Source of the DNA: an uncultured Bacteroides sp.
GTDB taxonomy: Bacteria > Bacteroidota > Bacteroidia > Bacteroidales > Bacteroidaceae
Assembly: GCA_900551445.1 (NCBI GenBank)
Contig: URWA01000034.1
Coordinates: 1 to 30,947, forward strand
Direction: 5' to 3'
DNA length: 30,947 bases
The first letter of the stretch is position 1, and every line of letters starts with the position of its first letter. Positions 1 through 7,649 of the stretch are shown piece by piece. A program made the position numbers and the translations under genes. The notes beneath the pieces were generated by a model. That model saw only the letters and a program-made list of their open reading frames with translations. It searched no databases and was not told the DNA's origin.

Positions 1-177
1 TTGAGAGAAAACGTACTCGTCTTTAAACATAACGGTCTGATTTTGACCGCAAAGTTAAATTCAAGTCTCGGGAATCTAAAATTACCTATAACAAATTGAA
101 TTTCAATAATTTCAAATAACTTCTATGATTTTTTAGTGGACACTAATGATTCAAAGAATATTGTTACGATAAGTGAT

Positions 178-597
178 TCAATTATAAATTGTCAAGCTGT
201 GTACGATGAACCAAGTCTTACCAATCAGTAGTTCGGACTGATCGTATAACTCATAATCATCATTTGTTGACAACACTTCACCTTTTTCATTCAGCAACAC
301 GCGAGTATGGTTCTTGACTTCTTTGTAATCGCGGATAACTACACTCATTTTACCAATCAGATTCTCCTCCACTTTTACCACAGCATGCCGGCGACTAATG
401 AAAATGTCGTCGGTAAGTATCGCTACGTCCTGCTCTTTAGGATCTTCCTTATCTTCACGCCCTATCACCCACTTTCCATAAGGCAACAAGTAACACCGAT
501 GGGTGGTTTCGTCCTCAAAACAAACGGGATATTCGGGCGTTAACTTCATCTCTTCCTTTGAACTAATACTATATGGTAGTTTCTTTTCTTCTTCCAT
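178..597 (-). CDS. FHA-domain protein, small, cytoplasmic
   Basis: This 139-residue protein is essentially one forkhead-associated domain, a module known to bind phosphothreonine peptides. The conserved FHA positions are visible: G46-R47 in VIGRED, S68-R69-R70-H71 in ISRRH, N96 in the loop before a beta strand, and LLIG near residues 123-126. There is no signal peptide or membrane segment, so it should be cytosolic. It is the last gene of a minus-strand series that includes a Ser/Thr kinase, and its start lies 33 bp after the stop of the preceding gene, which fits co-transcription. The inferred role is to read phosphothreonine made by that kinase, possibly on the kinase itself. The FHA assignment is firm; the partner is inferred. 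Confidence 0.85.
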   Translation of the reverse strand: MEEEKKLPYSISSKEEMKLTPEYPVCFEDETTHRCYLLPYGKWVIGREDKEDPKEQDVAILTDDIFISRRHAVVKVEENLIGKMSVVIRDYKEVKNHTRVLLNEKGEVLSTNDDYELYDQSELLIGKTWFIVHSLTIYN

Positions 598-630
598 TGT
601 TTACATTTATTTAAAGGTAACTATTGAATG

Positions 631-1608
631 TTATCTATTCTCAAAGATCAATCTCTTTCCTTTTACAATCCGAGTAATCAGGTAACCCGAACGACGGTGT
701 TCAAACGATTCCACGTGCTCTGCCAAAAACTGGTACTCGCCCAAGCGGAACACAAACTGAGTCTTTTCGGAGTGGTGGTAATGGATGAACCCCTTTGACA
801 CTAGTAGTAGGTAGGCACTCAATGCGTCACCCTTAAAATCTAATCCTGCTACACTGGACGCCGAACGATCGGTATGTCGCGACAGTCCCATGAACCCGAA
901 CTCACGTTCGTAGAAATCAATGTAAAAAGGTTTCTCCTCATCACCGAAGGTGAAGTAAGGCGACTCTGCTTGGGTGATATACCACACCGAAGCCTCATTT
1001 GCCACAGACTGCCGTAACGTCAATCGTACCGGAAAGATACTATCCGTACCATCAGTATAAGCCAATGTCACTACTGGTGCATAATTTGAGCCATTCCAAT
1101 TGTCAATCTTCAACTGCTGCTCTACCATATCCCTGGCAAAACATCGCAGGGTAGAGTCCTTATACGCTTCCGTATAGTTAGTCAGTGCCAGAATAAGTCC
1201 CTCACGCAACGAAAGTGTTCCCTTCACCGTAAAGTCCAGCTTGCCCTCAAACTTCTCCACTGCAGCAGAGTCACCGTTGAAGCGCGATATAAACTCAGCT
1301 ATCAGGTCGGTGCGAAGCATCAAGTCTACTCCTATCTCTTCGCTTTCGTCTTGTGTAAACATTCTTGCCGAACCATACCGTTTGGAACGCACCACTGTAT
1401 CCGTAGAAACCAACTTCAGCTTGGGCTCTTCATTCAGCAGTAAGTCGACATCAAAAGTCAGTGTATCCGTTCCAACAACGAGCGAATCGCTTTCCTCCAC
1501 AGCAAGCAAACGCTCGGGCAAGGCCTTCCGATCTTGCATCACGCCCCATGTCACAGCCAATGCGTAACACATCACTACGGCTCCCTGTAAAATAAAATCT
1601 TTTCTCAT
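631..1608 (-). CDS. Single-pass membrane protein of unknown function
   Basis: I do not recognise this 325-residue protein. It begins with a short basic stretch (MRKDF) and one hydrophobic segment at about residues 8-24 (LQGAVVMCYALAVTWGV). This could be an uncleaved signal anchor, leaving about 300 residues outside the cytoplasm. The rest is mixed alpha/beta without low complexity and has no catalytic motif I can name. It lies between the small exported protein (61 bp gap) and the FHA gene (33 bp gap) on the same strand, so it is probably part of the same transcription unit as the kinase. An envelope-side partner of the kinase tail is a plausible inference only. Confidence 0.7.
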   Translation of the reverse strand: MRKDFILQGAVVMCYALAVTWGVMQDRKALPERLLAVEESDSLVVGTDTLTFDVDLLLNEEPKLKLVSTDTVVRSKRYGSARMFTQDESEEIGVDLMLRTDLIAEFISRFNGDSAAVEKFEGKLDFTVKGTLSLREGLILALTNYTEAYKDSTLRCFARDMVEQQLKIDNWNGSNYAPVVTLAYTDGTDSIFPVRLTLRQSVANEASVWYITQAESPYFTFGDEEKPFYIDFYEREFGFMGLSRHTDRSASSVAGLDFKGDALSAYLLLVSKGFIHYHHSEKTQFVFRLGEYQFLAEHVESFEHRRSGYLITRIVKGKRLIFENR

Positions 1609-1669
1609 AAAGTTTTTAGTCTATAAATTTTTAATTTTATTATTGGCTTACAACCTGATTATTCAATAA

Positions 1670-2263
1670 TCAGTCAATATTACGGGCGGAAATATCACCT
1701 AGTTTCACATCCCAGACCACCCGAGTCTTACCTAAAGTAGTCTGCAACTCCTTCTTTCGTGCATACACTTTAACATGCCTCTCCACCATATCTGAAACGC
1801 GGTAGCCTTCCTTTGTATCAGCTGTAAACCTTTGTATAATTTTCACATATCCTACATACCAATCGCTATTCGCTTCTTTCGTAAACTCTTCAGCTACCGC
1901 ACAATCGAATGAACTAATCCAAATCTCACGGTAATGAGCGCGAGCCAGTCCAGCTAATCGGTACAGATATTTCTTCACCGGCTTGTCTGAATAACTTACC
2001 CCATCAAGTCCAGTTATCCGAATATTAGCATCAGGCATAAATTCAGAAAGTGCCATCTCTATCATTCCTCCAGGGGCAGTCTTCTCTTCGTACGATATTC
2101 CCACATTGCCGATATCCCGGCAATTCTCTTGGAAGGCCTCTACTTTCATCTTGGCCTTCTTTTCTATATCACTCTGGCTTACTCTAATTCTTTGAGCAGA
2201 ACTGGACTGAGCTGACACTGTAACCGAAAACAACCAGATTACCATTAAACATATATTTTTCAT
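1670..2263 (-). CDS. Small exported protein of unknown function
   Basis: This 197-residue protein has a clear signal peptide (MKNICLMVIWLFSVTVSA, then Q), so it should be periplasmic. It has no lipobox cysteine. The mature part is about 178 residues. Its C-terminal half alternates aromatic and charged residues (YLYRLAGL, SDWYVGYVKIIQRF, VWDVKLGDI), which resembles a compact NTF2-like alpha+beta fold. That is an impression of pattern, not a family match. It starts only 8 bp after the kinase stop codon, so it is very probably co-translated with the kinase. It is a good candidate for a periplasmic ligand or adaptor of the kinase C-terminal domain, but no function is shown by sequence. Confidence 0.7.
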   Translation of the reverse strand: MKNICLMVIWLFSVTVSAQSSSAQRIRVSQSDIEKKAKMKVEAFQENCRDIGNVGISYEEKTAPGGMIEMALSEFMPDANIRITGLDGVSYSDKPVKKYLYRLAGLARAHYREIWISSFDCAVAEEFTKEANSDWYVGYVKIIQRFTADTKEGYRVSDMVERHVKVYARKKELQTTLGKTRVVWDVKLGDISARNID

Positions 2264-2271
2264 AACTTCCT

Positions 2272-4467
2272 TTATTTTATTCTGACTAATACTATTAAAT
2301 TAATTTTACCGTTCTTATTATATTCCAATTCTTTTACTTTGTGGGTATATCCTACCACAGGGTAACGACCGGCTATATTGCCGAATAGTTGCAGGACTGG
2401 AACTTCGAAAATAGTTTCTCCCTCTTCTTCCCATACCATTACATCTTTGGTACAAAGTTCCTCAAGCAAACGTTGCTTCATTTTTTCGTCCTGCCGTGCT
2501 TGTTGAATCAAAGCCGTCAGTTGCTCCGGCTGCAATTGGTGTGGAAAGTTTATGTCCGCTTCTGCAGGCTGTATTAACGATGAAGCATCTTCTACAGGTT
2601 GTACTTGCACCTCTCTAGCGGGGGCTTTCAATTGTATATCACCCCTGTTCCAATCTATGCTGCCAATGCCTCCTGCCACTCCTGCCATGCACAGCACAAC
2701 GAATGCTATCAGTAGAGGCTGCTTATAACGTTTGTACCAAGGTAAAGGAGGATTTTCTGGCTTCTTATTTAATTCTTCTATCAGTTTGTACAAGTCATTT
2801 GTCAACTGCCGTACTTTCTCTTGTGCCTCATTGTATTTTGTTTCCAATTCCAGCTTTAAATGCTTTTCCTTATCCTGTTGCTCGGTCAGAAAATTTATCC
2901 TTTGGGTTAACTTCTGCTCTTTTCCTTGTGCTTGGTTCTTTTCTTCTTCCCAACATTTTTTTTCGGCTTCACGGTCTTGTTCTTTCTGATTCAGCTCCTT
3001 TTTCAGACTTAGCAAACGGATTTGGAAGTTTTGAATTTCTTGCTTACTTGTCTCATCTTTCGCTTTCAAACTTATTTGCAATCTTTCTATTTCCTTAACC
3101 TGTGTTTCTATCGCCTGACGATGTTTCTCTTCCTCTTCTTCCCTTAATTTCTGTTCCTCTTCCAATTCTTCCTTCAGCTTTTCATATTCCTCCAAGGAAA
3201 ATGTAGATAGAGGTATTTCTATCGATGTATTACAAAAATCAATAATTCTCTGCAAAGAATCCATAAACTTATTCACCGTCTGGATTCTTTCATTTATATT
3301 CGGATGAGTGGCGGCAACAACCAGTTCCCTTACCATATTATATAGAATCTTTGACTTTTCAACAGCAGGAATATCTGTTTTCGAGATCTTCTGCACTGCT
3401 CCGCATTGGTCTGCTGTAATGAGATAGTCCAACGCTTCAAAGCCATTATCCTTATCCGAGTAATACTTAGAAGGTAACAGATATATATAAGCCAGCACTG
3501 CTCCCAAAGAATAAATGTCTATCAGCTTCAAACGCTCCCTCAGTGCATCGTTATTCGAATTAGACCAAATTTTATACGTAGTTATATGATTATCATCCCT
3601 AAAACCAGGAGTTCCGCCCCTCCGAATTTCAGAATACCCTTGTCCTTCCCGATACTTCAACGTAGTACACATTCCATAATCGATGACCTTCAGCTTGATA
3701 AAGCCATGTTCATCCTTACTCACCAATACATTGTTTGACGACAAATCCTGATGTACGCAATGGCATCTGTGCAAGTAGCTGACAGCCACGCACAATTCCT
3801 TCAGAATATTTAGCTTGTCCTCTGATAGCATCGTTTCACCGCTTTCCTTCATCAGTTGGGTCAACGGCTTCCCGGGCACGTATTCCATCACATAATACTC
3901 ATTGCCAAAGCAGGTAAAGGTGTTCTCCGTATGTGGAATTACCAGATTCAATCCTTCCCATTGTTCTTGTGAGGTCTGCGCTAACAAATCCTTGATTCGC
4001 TGAGGTTCTTTCTTGAAATCCTCCAATGCTTGTTTAGTTATTGAATCATCCATGTTGAAAACCAGGTGGTTATTCTTGTCACGCACTGCAAAATCAGGAC
4101 AAAACTCCTTTATAATCATCGGGCGCATATTATCCATCATCTTCAGATTCACCAAATAAGTCTTGGCATAGCCTCCGAAACCTATAAACCGCTCTACTAT
4201 AAAAGTAACCTTTTCTTTATCTTTTTGATTCTCCAGGTCTTTCGTATATATGATTTCCACACCCTTTTCCAGATTAGAGAGCTTAAGGGTATCTTCTTTT
4301 AGGGAGACTTCCACTTCAGACTTCTTCACTTCATCAATTTGGGGTGATATATTCTTTGCCTTATCATTTACATCCATGTGGTGAGGTACTTTCTGACGTT
4401 TCTCCCGATTACGTCGGTTCACCAGCTCATTCACCTCTTCGGGCTTCAAGTGTTTACTGTTTGCCAT
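2272..4467 (-). CDS. Membrane-anchored Ser/Thr protein kinase with coiled coil and periplasmic tail
   Basis: This 731-residue protein has a eukaryotic-type kinase domain at about residues 85-415. Visible motifs are the glycine loop (IGFGGYAKTYLV, 95-106), ATP lysine K120 in IIKEF, a catalytic loop HQDLSSNNVL with D241 and N246, DYG in place of DFG at 263-265, and an activation-segment GTPGF at 285-289. Residues about 425-570 are a long Glu/Lys/Gln-rich coiled coil. A transmembrane segment follows at about 584-602 (PLLIAFVVLCMAGVAGG). The last 129 residues should be periplasmic and are of unknown family. The catalytic-loop lysine usual at D+2 is serine (S243), which is odd but leaves both metal-binding positions intact. 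Neighbours are a WYL regulator upstream (131 bp gap) and an exported protein 8 bp downstream. Confidence 0.9.
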   Translation of the reverse strand: MANSKHLKPEEVNELVNRRNREKRQKVPHHMDVNDKAKNISPQIDEVKKSEVEVSLKEDTLKLSNLEKGVEIIYTKDLENQKDKEKVTFIVERFIGFGGYAKTYLVNLKMMDNMRPMIIKEFCPDFAVRDKNNHLVFNMDDSITKQALEDFKKEPQRIKDLLAQTSQEQWEGLNLVIPHTENTFTCFGNEYYVMEYVPGKPLTQLMKESGETMLSEDKLNILKELCVAVSYLHRCHCVHQDLSSNNVLVSKDEHGFIKLKVIDYGMCTTLKYREGQGYSEIRRGGTPGFRDDNHITTYKIWSNSNNDALRERLKLIDIYSLGAVLAYIYLLPSKYYSDKDNGFEALDYLITADQCGAVQKISKTDIPAVEKSKILYNMVRELVVAATHPNINERIQTVNKFMDSLQRIIDFCNTSIEIPLSTFSLEEYEKLKEELEEEQKLREEEEEKHRQAIETQVKEIERLQISLKAKDETSKQEIQNFQIRLLSLKKELNQKEQDREAEKKCWEEEKNQAQGKEQKLTQRINFLTEQQDKEKHLKLELETKYNEAQEKVRQLTNDLYKLIEELNKKPENPPLPWYKRYKQPLLIAFVVLCMAGVAGGIGSIDWNRGDIQLKAPAREVQVQPVEDASSLIQPAEADINFPHQLQPEQLTALIQQARQDEKMKQRLLEELCTKDVMVWEEEGETIFEVPVLQLFGNIAGRYPVVGYTHKVKELEYNKNGKINLIVLVRIK

Positions 4468-4598
4468 AATTATTGTGTTTCTGTTTGTTTATGTTATAAA
4501 AATAAAAAAACATTTTTCTCCTTCGATGGGAATTTGCGATTTCCGCAAAAAGAGTTACAGCCAAAGCATCAGCATTGTCACTTTTAATTATTCGTTAT

Positions 4599-5888
4599 CT
4601 ATCGCGCCTTCTCTTCCATTCGCCGAACCGACTTCATTTCGTTCTTCATTGTCTCCCTCCGAATGTCATCGGCATAAAGTTCTAACATCTCACGGGTTTC
4701 CTCCGCTAACTTTAGCCGAAGTTCCTCTGGGCGCAACACTTCAATACTGCTTCCCCACGCAAGCAGAATTGGCTTGAGATACAACCAGTCGCTTACGAAC
4801 AGTCGCACATAGCCGTAATTCTTATCTTCCGGCATCTCCTGACACACTTCCTGAGAGTGATGTAGCGGTTCGGCAAGGATGCGATCAAAAGGACGGATAA
4901 TACGTCCACTAGGTTTACCTATGCGCTTCTTTCGTACTTTCAATACGACTTCTTTTGGGCACTTACGATCAGCATCTAGCAACACGGCATTGAAAGTAGC
5001 TGTATTGACAAAGAAATCTCCATTATAATCAATACCTGTCTCTTCCGCACTGCGGTAAGACACTTGTTCTGATAATTGTTTCACCTCTATAATGCGTTGA
5101 AATATCAGATTCACCAACAAATAGTCACTATGTCTGGAACTATTCTTACTGAACCCATATACCATTAGTTTCTTTCCAACCCTACGGATATAGTGCGGAT
5201 GAAACTCTAGTTCGTCCGCTTCACGATAGTGTAAAGGTTTGTAAAACACTTTCAGAGGAACACGACGAATAATAGCATCTGCAAACGTGAGAAGCAAGTT
5301 TTGCTCATGAGCGACTTGTTCCTTATACTCTGGCGTAAACTCGTACACCGACTCTTCAAAGCAGAGAAAAGGTCCGCGTGCCATCAGCTCCTGCATCCAT
5401 ACCTTTGCTTTTTCTTTTCCCTCCTCTTTATCTATCTTCTTCCGAATGGTTTTAATGCGGTTTCGGATGGCAGAGAGAAGACTGAATGATACTGATCCCT
5501 TTACGAAGTCAAGCACGTCTTCTTCGATAGGCTGGTGAGACATCATGGCCCGGGCATCCAAATAATCCTGTTCCAATCCAGCATATCCTTTATAAACGAA
5601 AGCCTTTCCCACTTTCCTACGCTCAATGCACTTTCCCAACTTGCTGATCCAACCTTGGATACCTTTATTTATCAGTTCGGAAACATTGTAATCGGTTTCA
5701 TATTTAGAACAGTTTTTCCCCTTATTTACTTTCTCTTCCTGCTCTCGGCAGAGGTAACTACAAAGTTCCTCCGCACAGACAAATCCCTCGCTGTCTGTAC
5801 GAATACCGCTATCTGGTTGCAAGGCTTCTTCCAATGCACGGCAAATTGTCTGGTGAAGCCATTGAGGATCTGCTCTTTCTCTTTGCAT
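4599..5888 (-). CDS. WYL-domain protein, probable transcriptional regulator
   Basis: This 429-residue protein resembles the WYL family, whose members usually combine a DNA-binding N-terminus with a ligand-binding WYL domain. The WYL core is read at about residues 205-275 (PLKVFYKPL, FHPHYIRRVGKKLMVYGFS). The C-terminal extension typical of the family is at about 345-395 (VRLFVSDWLYLKPILLAWG, SIEVLRPEELRLKL). The N-terminal 100 residues are helical and basic and may bind DNA, but I see no textbook helix-turn-helix there. It starts 23 bp after the stop of the adjacent Sel1-repeat gene, so the two are probably co-transcribed. WYL proteins often regulate stress or defence loci, which makes it the likely regulator of this cluster. 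Confidence 0.75.
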   Translation of the reverse strand: MQRERADPQWLHQTICRALEEALQPDSGIRTDSEGFVCAEELCSYLCREQEEKVNKGKNCSKYETDYNVSELINKGIQGWISKLGKCIERRKVGKAFVYKGYAGLEQDYLDARAMMSHQPIEEDVLDFVKGSVSFSLLSAIRNRIKTIRKKIDKEEGKEKAKVWMQELMARGPFLCFEESVYEFTPEYKEQVAHEQNLLLTFADAIIRRVPLKVFYKPLHYREADELEFHPHYIRRVGKKLMVYGFSKNSSRHSDYLLVNLIFQRIIEVKQLSEQVSYRSAEETGIDYNGDFFVNTATFNAVLLDADRKCPKEVVLKVRKKRIGKPSGRIIRPFDRILAEPLHHSQEVCQEMPEDKNYGYVRLFVSDWLYLKPILLAWGSSIEVLRPEELRLKLAEETREMLELYADDIRRETMKNEMKSVRRMEEKAR

Positions 5889-5911
5889 AATGAATCACAA
5901 TTAAAATACAA

Positions 5912-7537
5912 CTAATTTTTATATGGTTCTGAATAGTATTTTCCTCGAGCTGCATCCAATAAATGTTCCATATACAAAATAGAAGGCTTTGTCACGTAAC
6001 TAACATCTTTCAAGGCTTTTAAAGCTTTCGGATGTCCTTGTTTAGCTGCCATTTGGAACCATTGTATTGCTTTCTTATGTTTGTCTTTATCATTCACCCC
6101 TATACTACACATATATAAAAGCCCCAATACATACTGTGCATCAGTGTGTCCTAATGTTGCTGCTCTAAAATATAAATCAAATGCTTTCCTCTCATCCTTA
6201 ATTATGCAGACTCCACGTTCATAGTACATTGCCAAATTATATAATGCATCAGCACTACCTTTTTCAGCAGCTTCAGTATACCAATTAAGAGCCTGTCTGT
6301 CACTCTTTGAAACACCTCCTCTTCCTAACTGGTAACATAGGCCAATATAACACTGAGCATTTTTATCTCCTTCTTCAGCTAGCTTTTTAAATATAGAATA
6401 AGCAATATTATCATTGCCTCGTCTGTAAGCATCTACAGCTTGGTTATAACGGGTTACTAGATTATAAACACTACTATTATCCGATGTAATATTTATCGAA
6501 TTATTCAATCGTTCTAATGCAATTTGAGCTCTTTCATATCCTTGCATCGCAGCTTTAAAATACCATTGTTTTGCTTGTTCTAAATCCTTCTTAACACCAT
6601 TACCATATTCATAACAAATTGCTAAATTACATTGAGCTAACACAAATCCTAGTCCAGCGGATTTAATATACCACTGCACTGCTTGTTTCAAATCCTTTTT
6701 AACTCCAATGCCATACTCATAACAAACCCCCAAATCATTCTGAGCCTTAGCATGATTCTTCTCCCCTGCTCGTCGATACCAGTACACTGCCTCGCTAAAC
6801 TTTTTTTCATCATGCAGACAATGTCCATATTTCCATTCAGCCTCGGTATATCCCTTCTCCGCCAGTTCGCGAAATACAGGCAAATACTTGTCCTTTCGCT
6901 TTTGCTCGTACCAATGCAACGCTTTGTTATAACGTGCTTCATACGAAGATACGGCAACGACAGATACAGGCTGAGGAGCTACAAGATCTTTTAAAGGCTC
7001 TACTTGCAGCAGACGGACACGAGTTACCACATGATAACGGGGAAACAGACAGTACATCCGGCAGCGACGCTTCAGCAGGGTACGGTTTTGGTAGCGAACT
7101 TCCAAATCGTAGTCTGCCCACACACGGAGACTTAATGTACTATACGGAAGAATATCCGGTGAAAAGTCGATATTGCTCACCTCAAACTCCAATTCATCGG
7201 TATTCAGGTCGCGAAACTCACGCCCTAGACAATACATATACTCCATCGGAGTCAGATAACGCTGTTCATCCCCTTTACACAATATTTCAGGCTTGCATTG
7301 GACATCTCTTTCTGCCATCAAATCTTCCACCACATAAGCATATGCGTCACGATTGGAAAGTGTGGCAAACAATTGATTATAGTACGTGTTTTCTATATAA
7401 TTTCTTGCATTGTCGAAATACTCTTTACGGTCTGAATCTGACATCTTATCTATCAGTTCCTGCAATGAGGTTTGTGCACGTACTCCCGCTACAAATCCCC
7501 ATAAATAAAGTATCACAATATAGATCAATCGACTCAT
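5912..7537 (-). CDS. Exported Sel1-repeat protein, paralogue 1
   Basis: This 541-residue protein has a signal peptide cleaved after about residue 21 (GFVAGVRA before QTS). A conserved N-terminal domain follows (about 22-195) that is shared with the next two genes. The rest is Sel1-like repeats of about 36 residues with the usual pattern AxxxLGxxYxxGxGVxxDxxxAxxWYxxAAxxG. The repeats form two blocks, each opened by a header unit (YNKALHWYEQ at 203 and YNQAVDAYRR at 364). The C-terminus (from about 505) leaves the repeat pattern. Sel1 solenoids are protein-interaction scaffolds, so a periplasmic adaptor role is inferred. The 5' part is nearly identical to paralogue 2 at DNA level. A TAnnTTTG box lies 27-34 bp upstream of the start. 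Confidence 0.88.
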   Translation of the reverse strand: MSRLIYIVILYLWGFVAGVRAQTSLQELIDKMSDSDRKEYFDNARNYIENTYYNQLFATLSNRDAYAYVVEDLMAERDVQCKPEILCKGDEQRYLTPMEYMYCLGREFRDLNTDELEFEVSNIDFSPDILPYSTLSLRVWADYDLEVRYQNRTLLKRRCRMYCLFPRYHVVTRVRLLQVEPLKDLVAPQPVSVVAVSSYEARYNKALHWYEQKRKDKYLPVFRELAEKGYTEAEWKYGHCLHDEKKFSEAVYWYRRAGEKNHAKAQNDLGVCYEYGIGVKKDLKQAVQWYIKSAGLGFVLAQCNLAICYEYGNGVKKDLEQAKQWYFKAAMQGYERAQIALERLNNSINITSDNSSVYNLVTRYNQAVDAYRRGNDNIAYSIFKKLAEEGDKNAQCYIGLCYQLGRGGVSKSDRQALNWYTEAAEKGSADALYNLAMYYERGVCIIKDERKAFDLYFRAATLGHTDAQYVLGLLYMCSIGVNDKDKHKKAIQWFQMAAKQGHPKALKALKDVSYVTKPSILYMEHLLDAARGKYYSEPYKN

Positions 7538-7563
7538 AGATAGTAATGAATTAAATTATGTTA

Positions 7564-7571
7564 CAAAGATA
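7564..7571 (-). promoter_or_regulatory. Candidate -7 box upstream of Sel1 paralogue 1
   Basis: The minus strand reads TATCTTTG here, an exact match to the Bacteroides -7 consensus TAnnTTTG, with its 3' end 27 bp before the ATG at 7537. No convincing -33 element lies at the usual distance. It suggests that paralogue 1 and the downstream regulator and kinase genes can be transcribed separately from paralogues 2 and 3. Confidence 0.45.
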
Positions 7572-7649
7572 GAGTTTATTTTTCCATATAAGAATGAACT
7601 GCATATTTTTTACACAGCTCATTTACAAGACATAATCTATTATGGGCAA

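Noticed and set aside
6934..7539. Plus-strand ORF of 201 codons opposite Sel1 paralogue 1
   Set aside because: It mirrors the coding strand of a gene with signal peptide and repeats. A similar shadow occurs opposite paralogue 2 because the DNA is duplicated.
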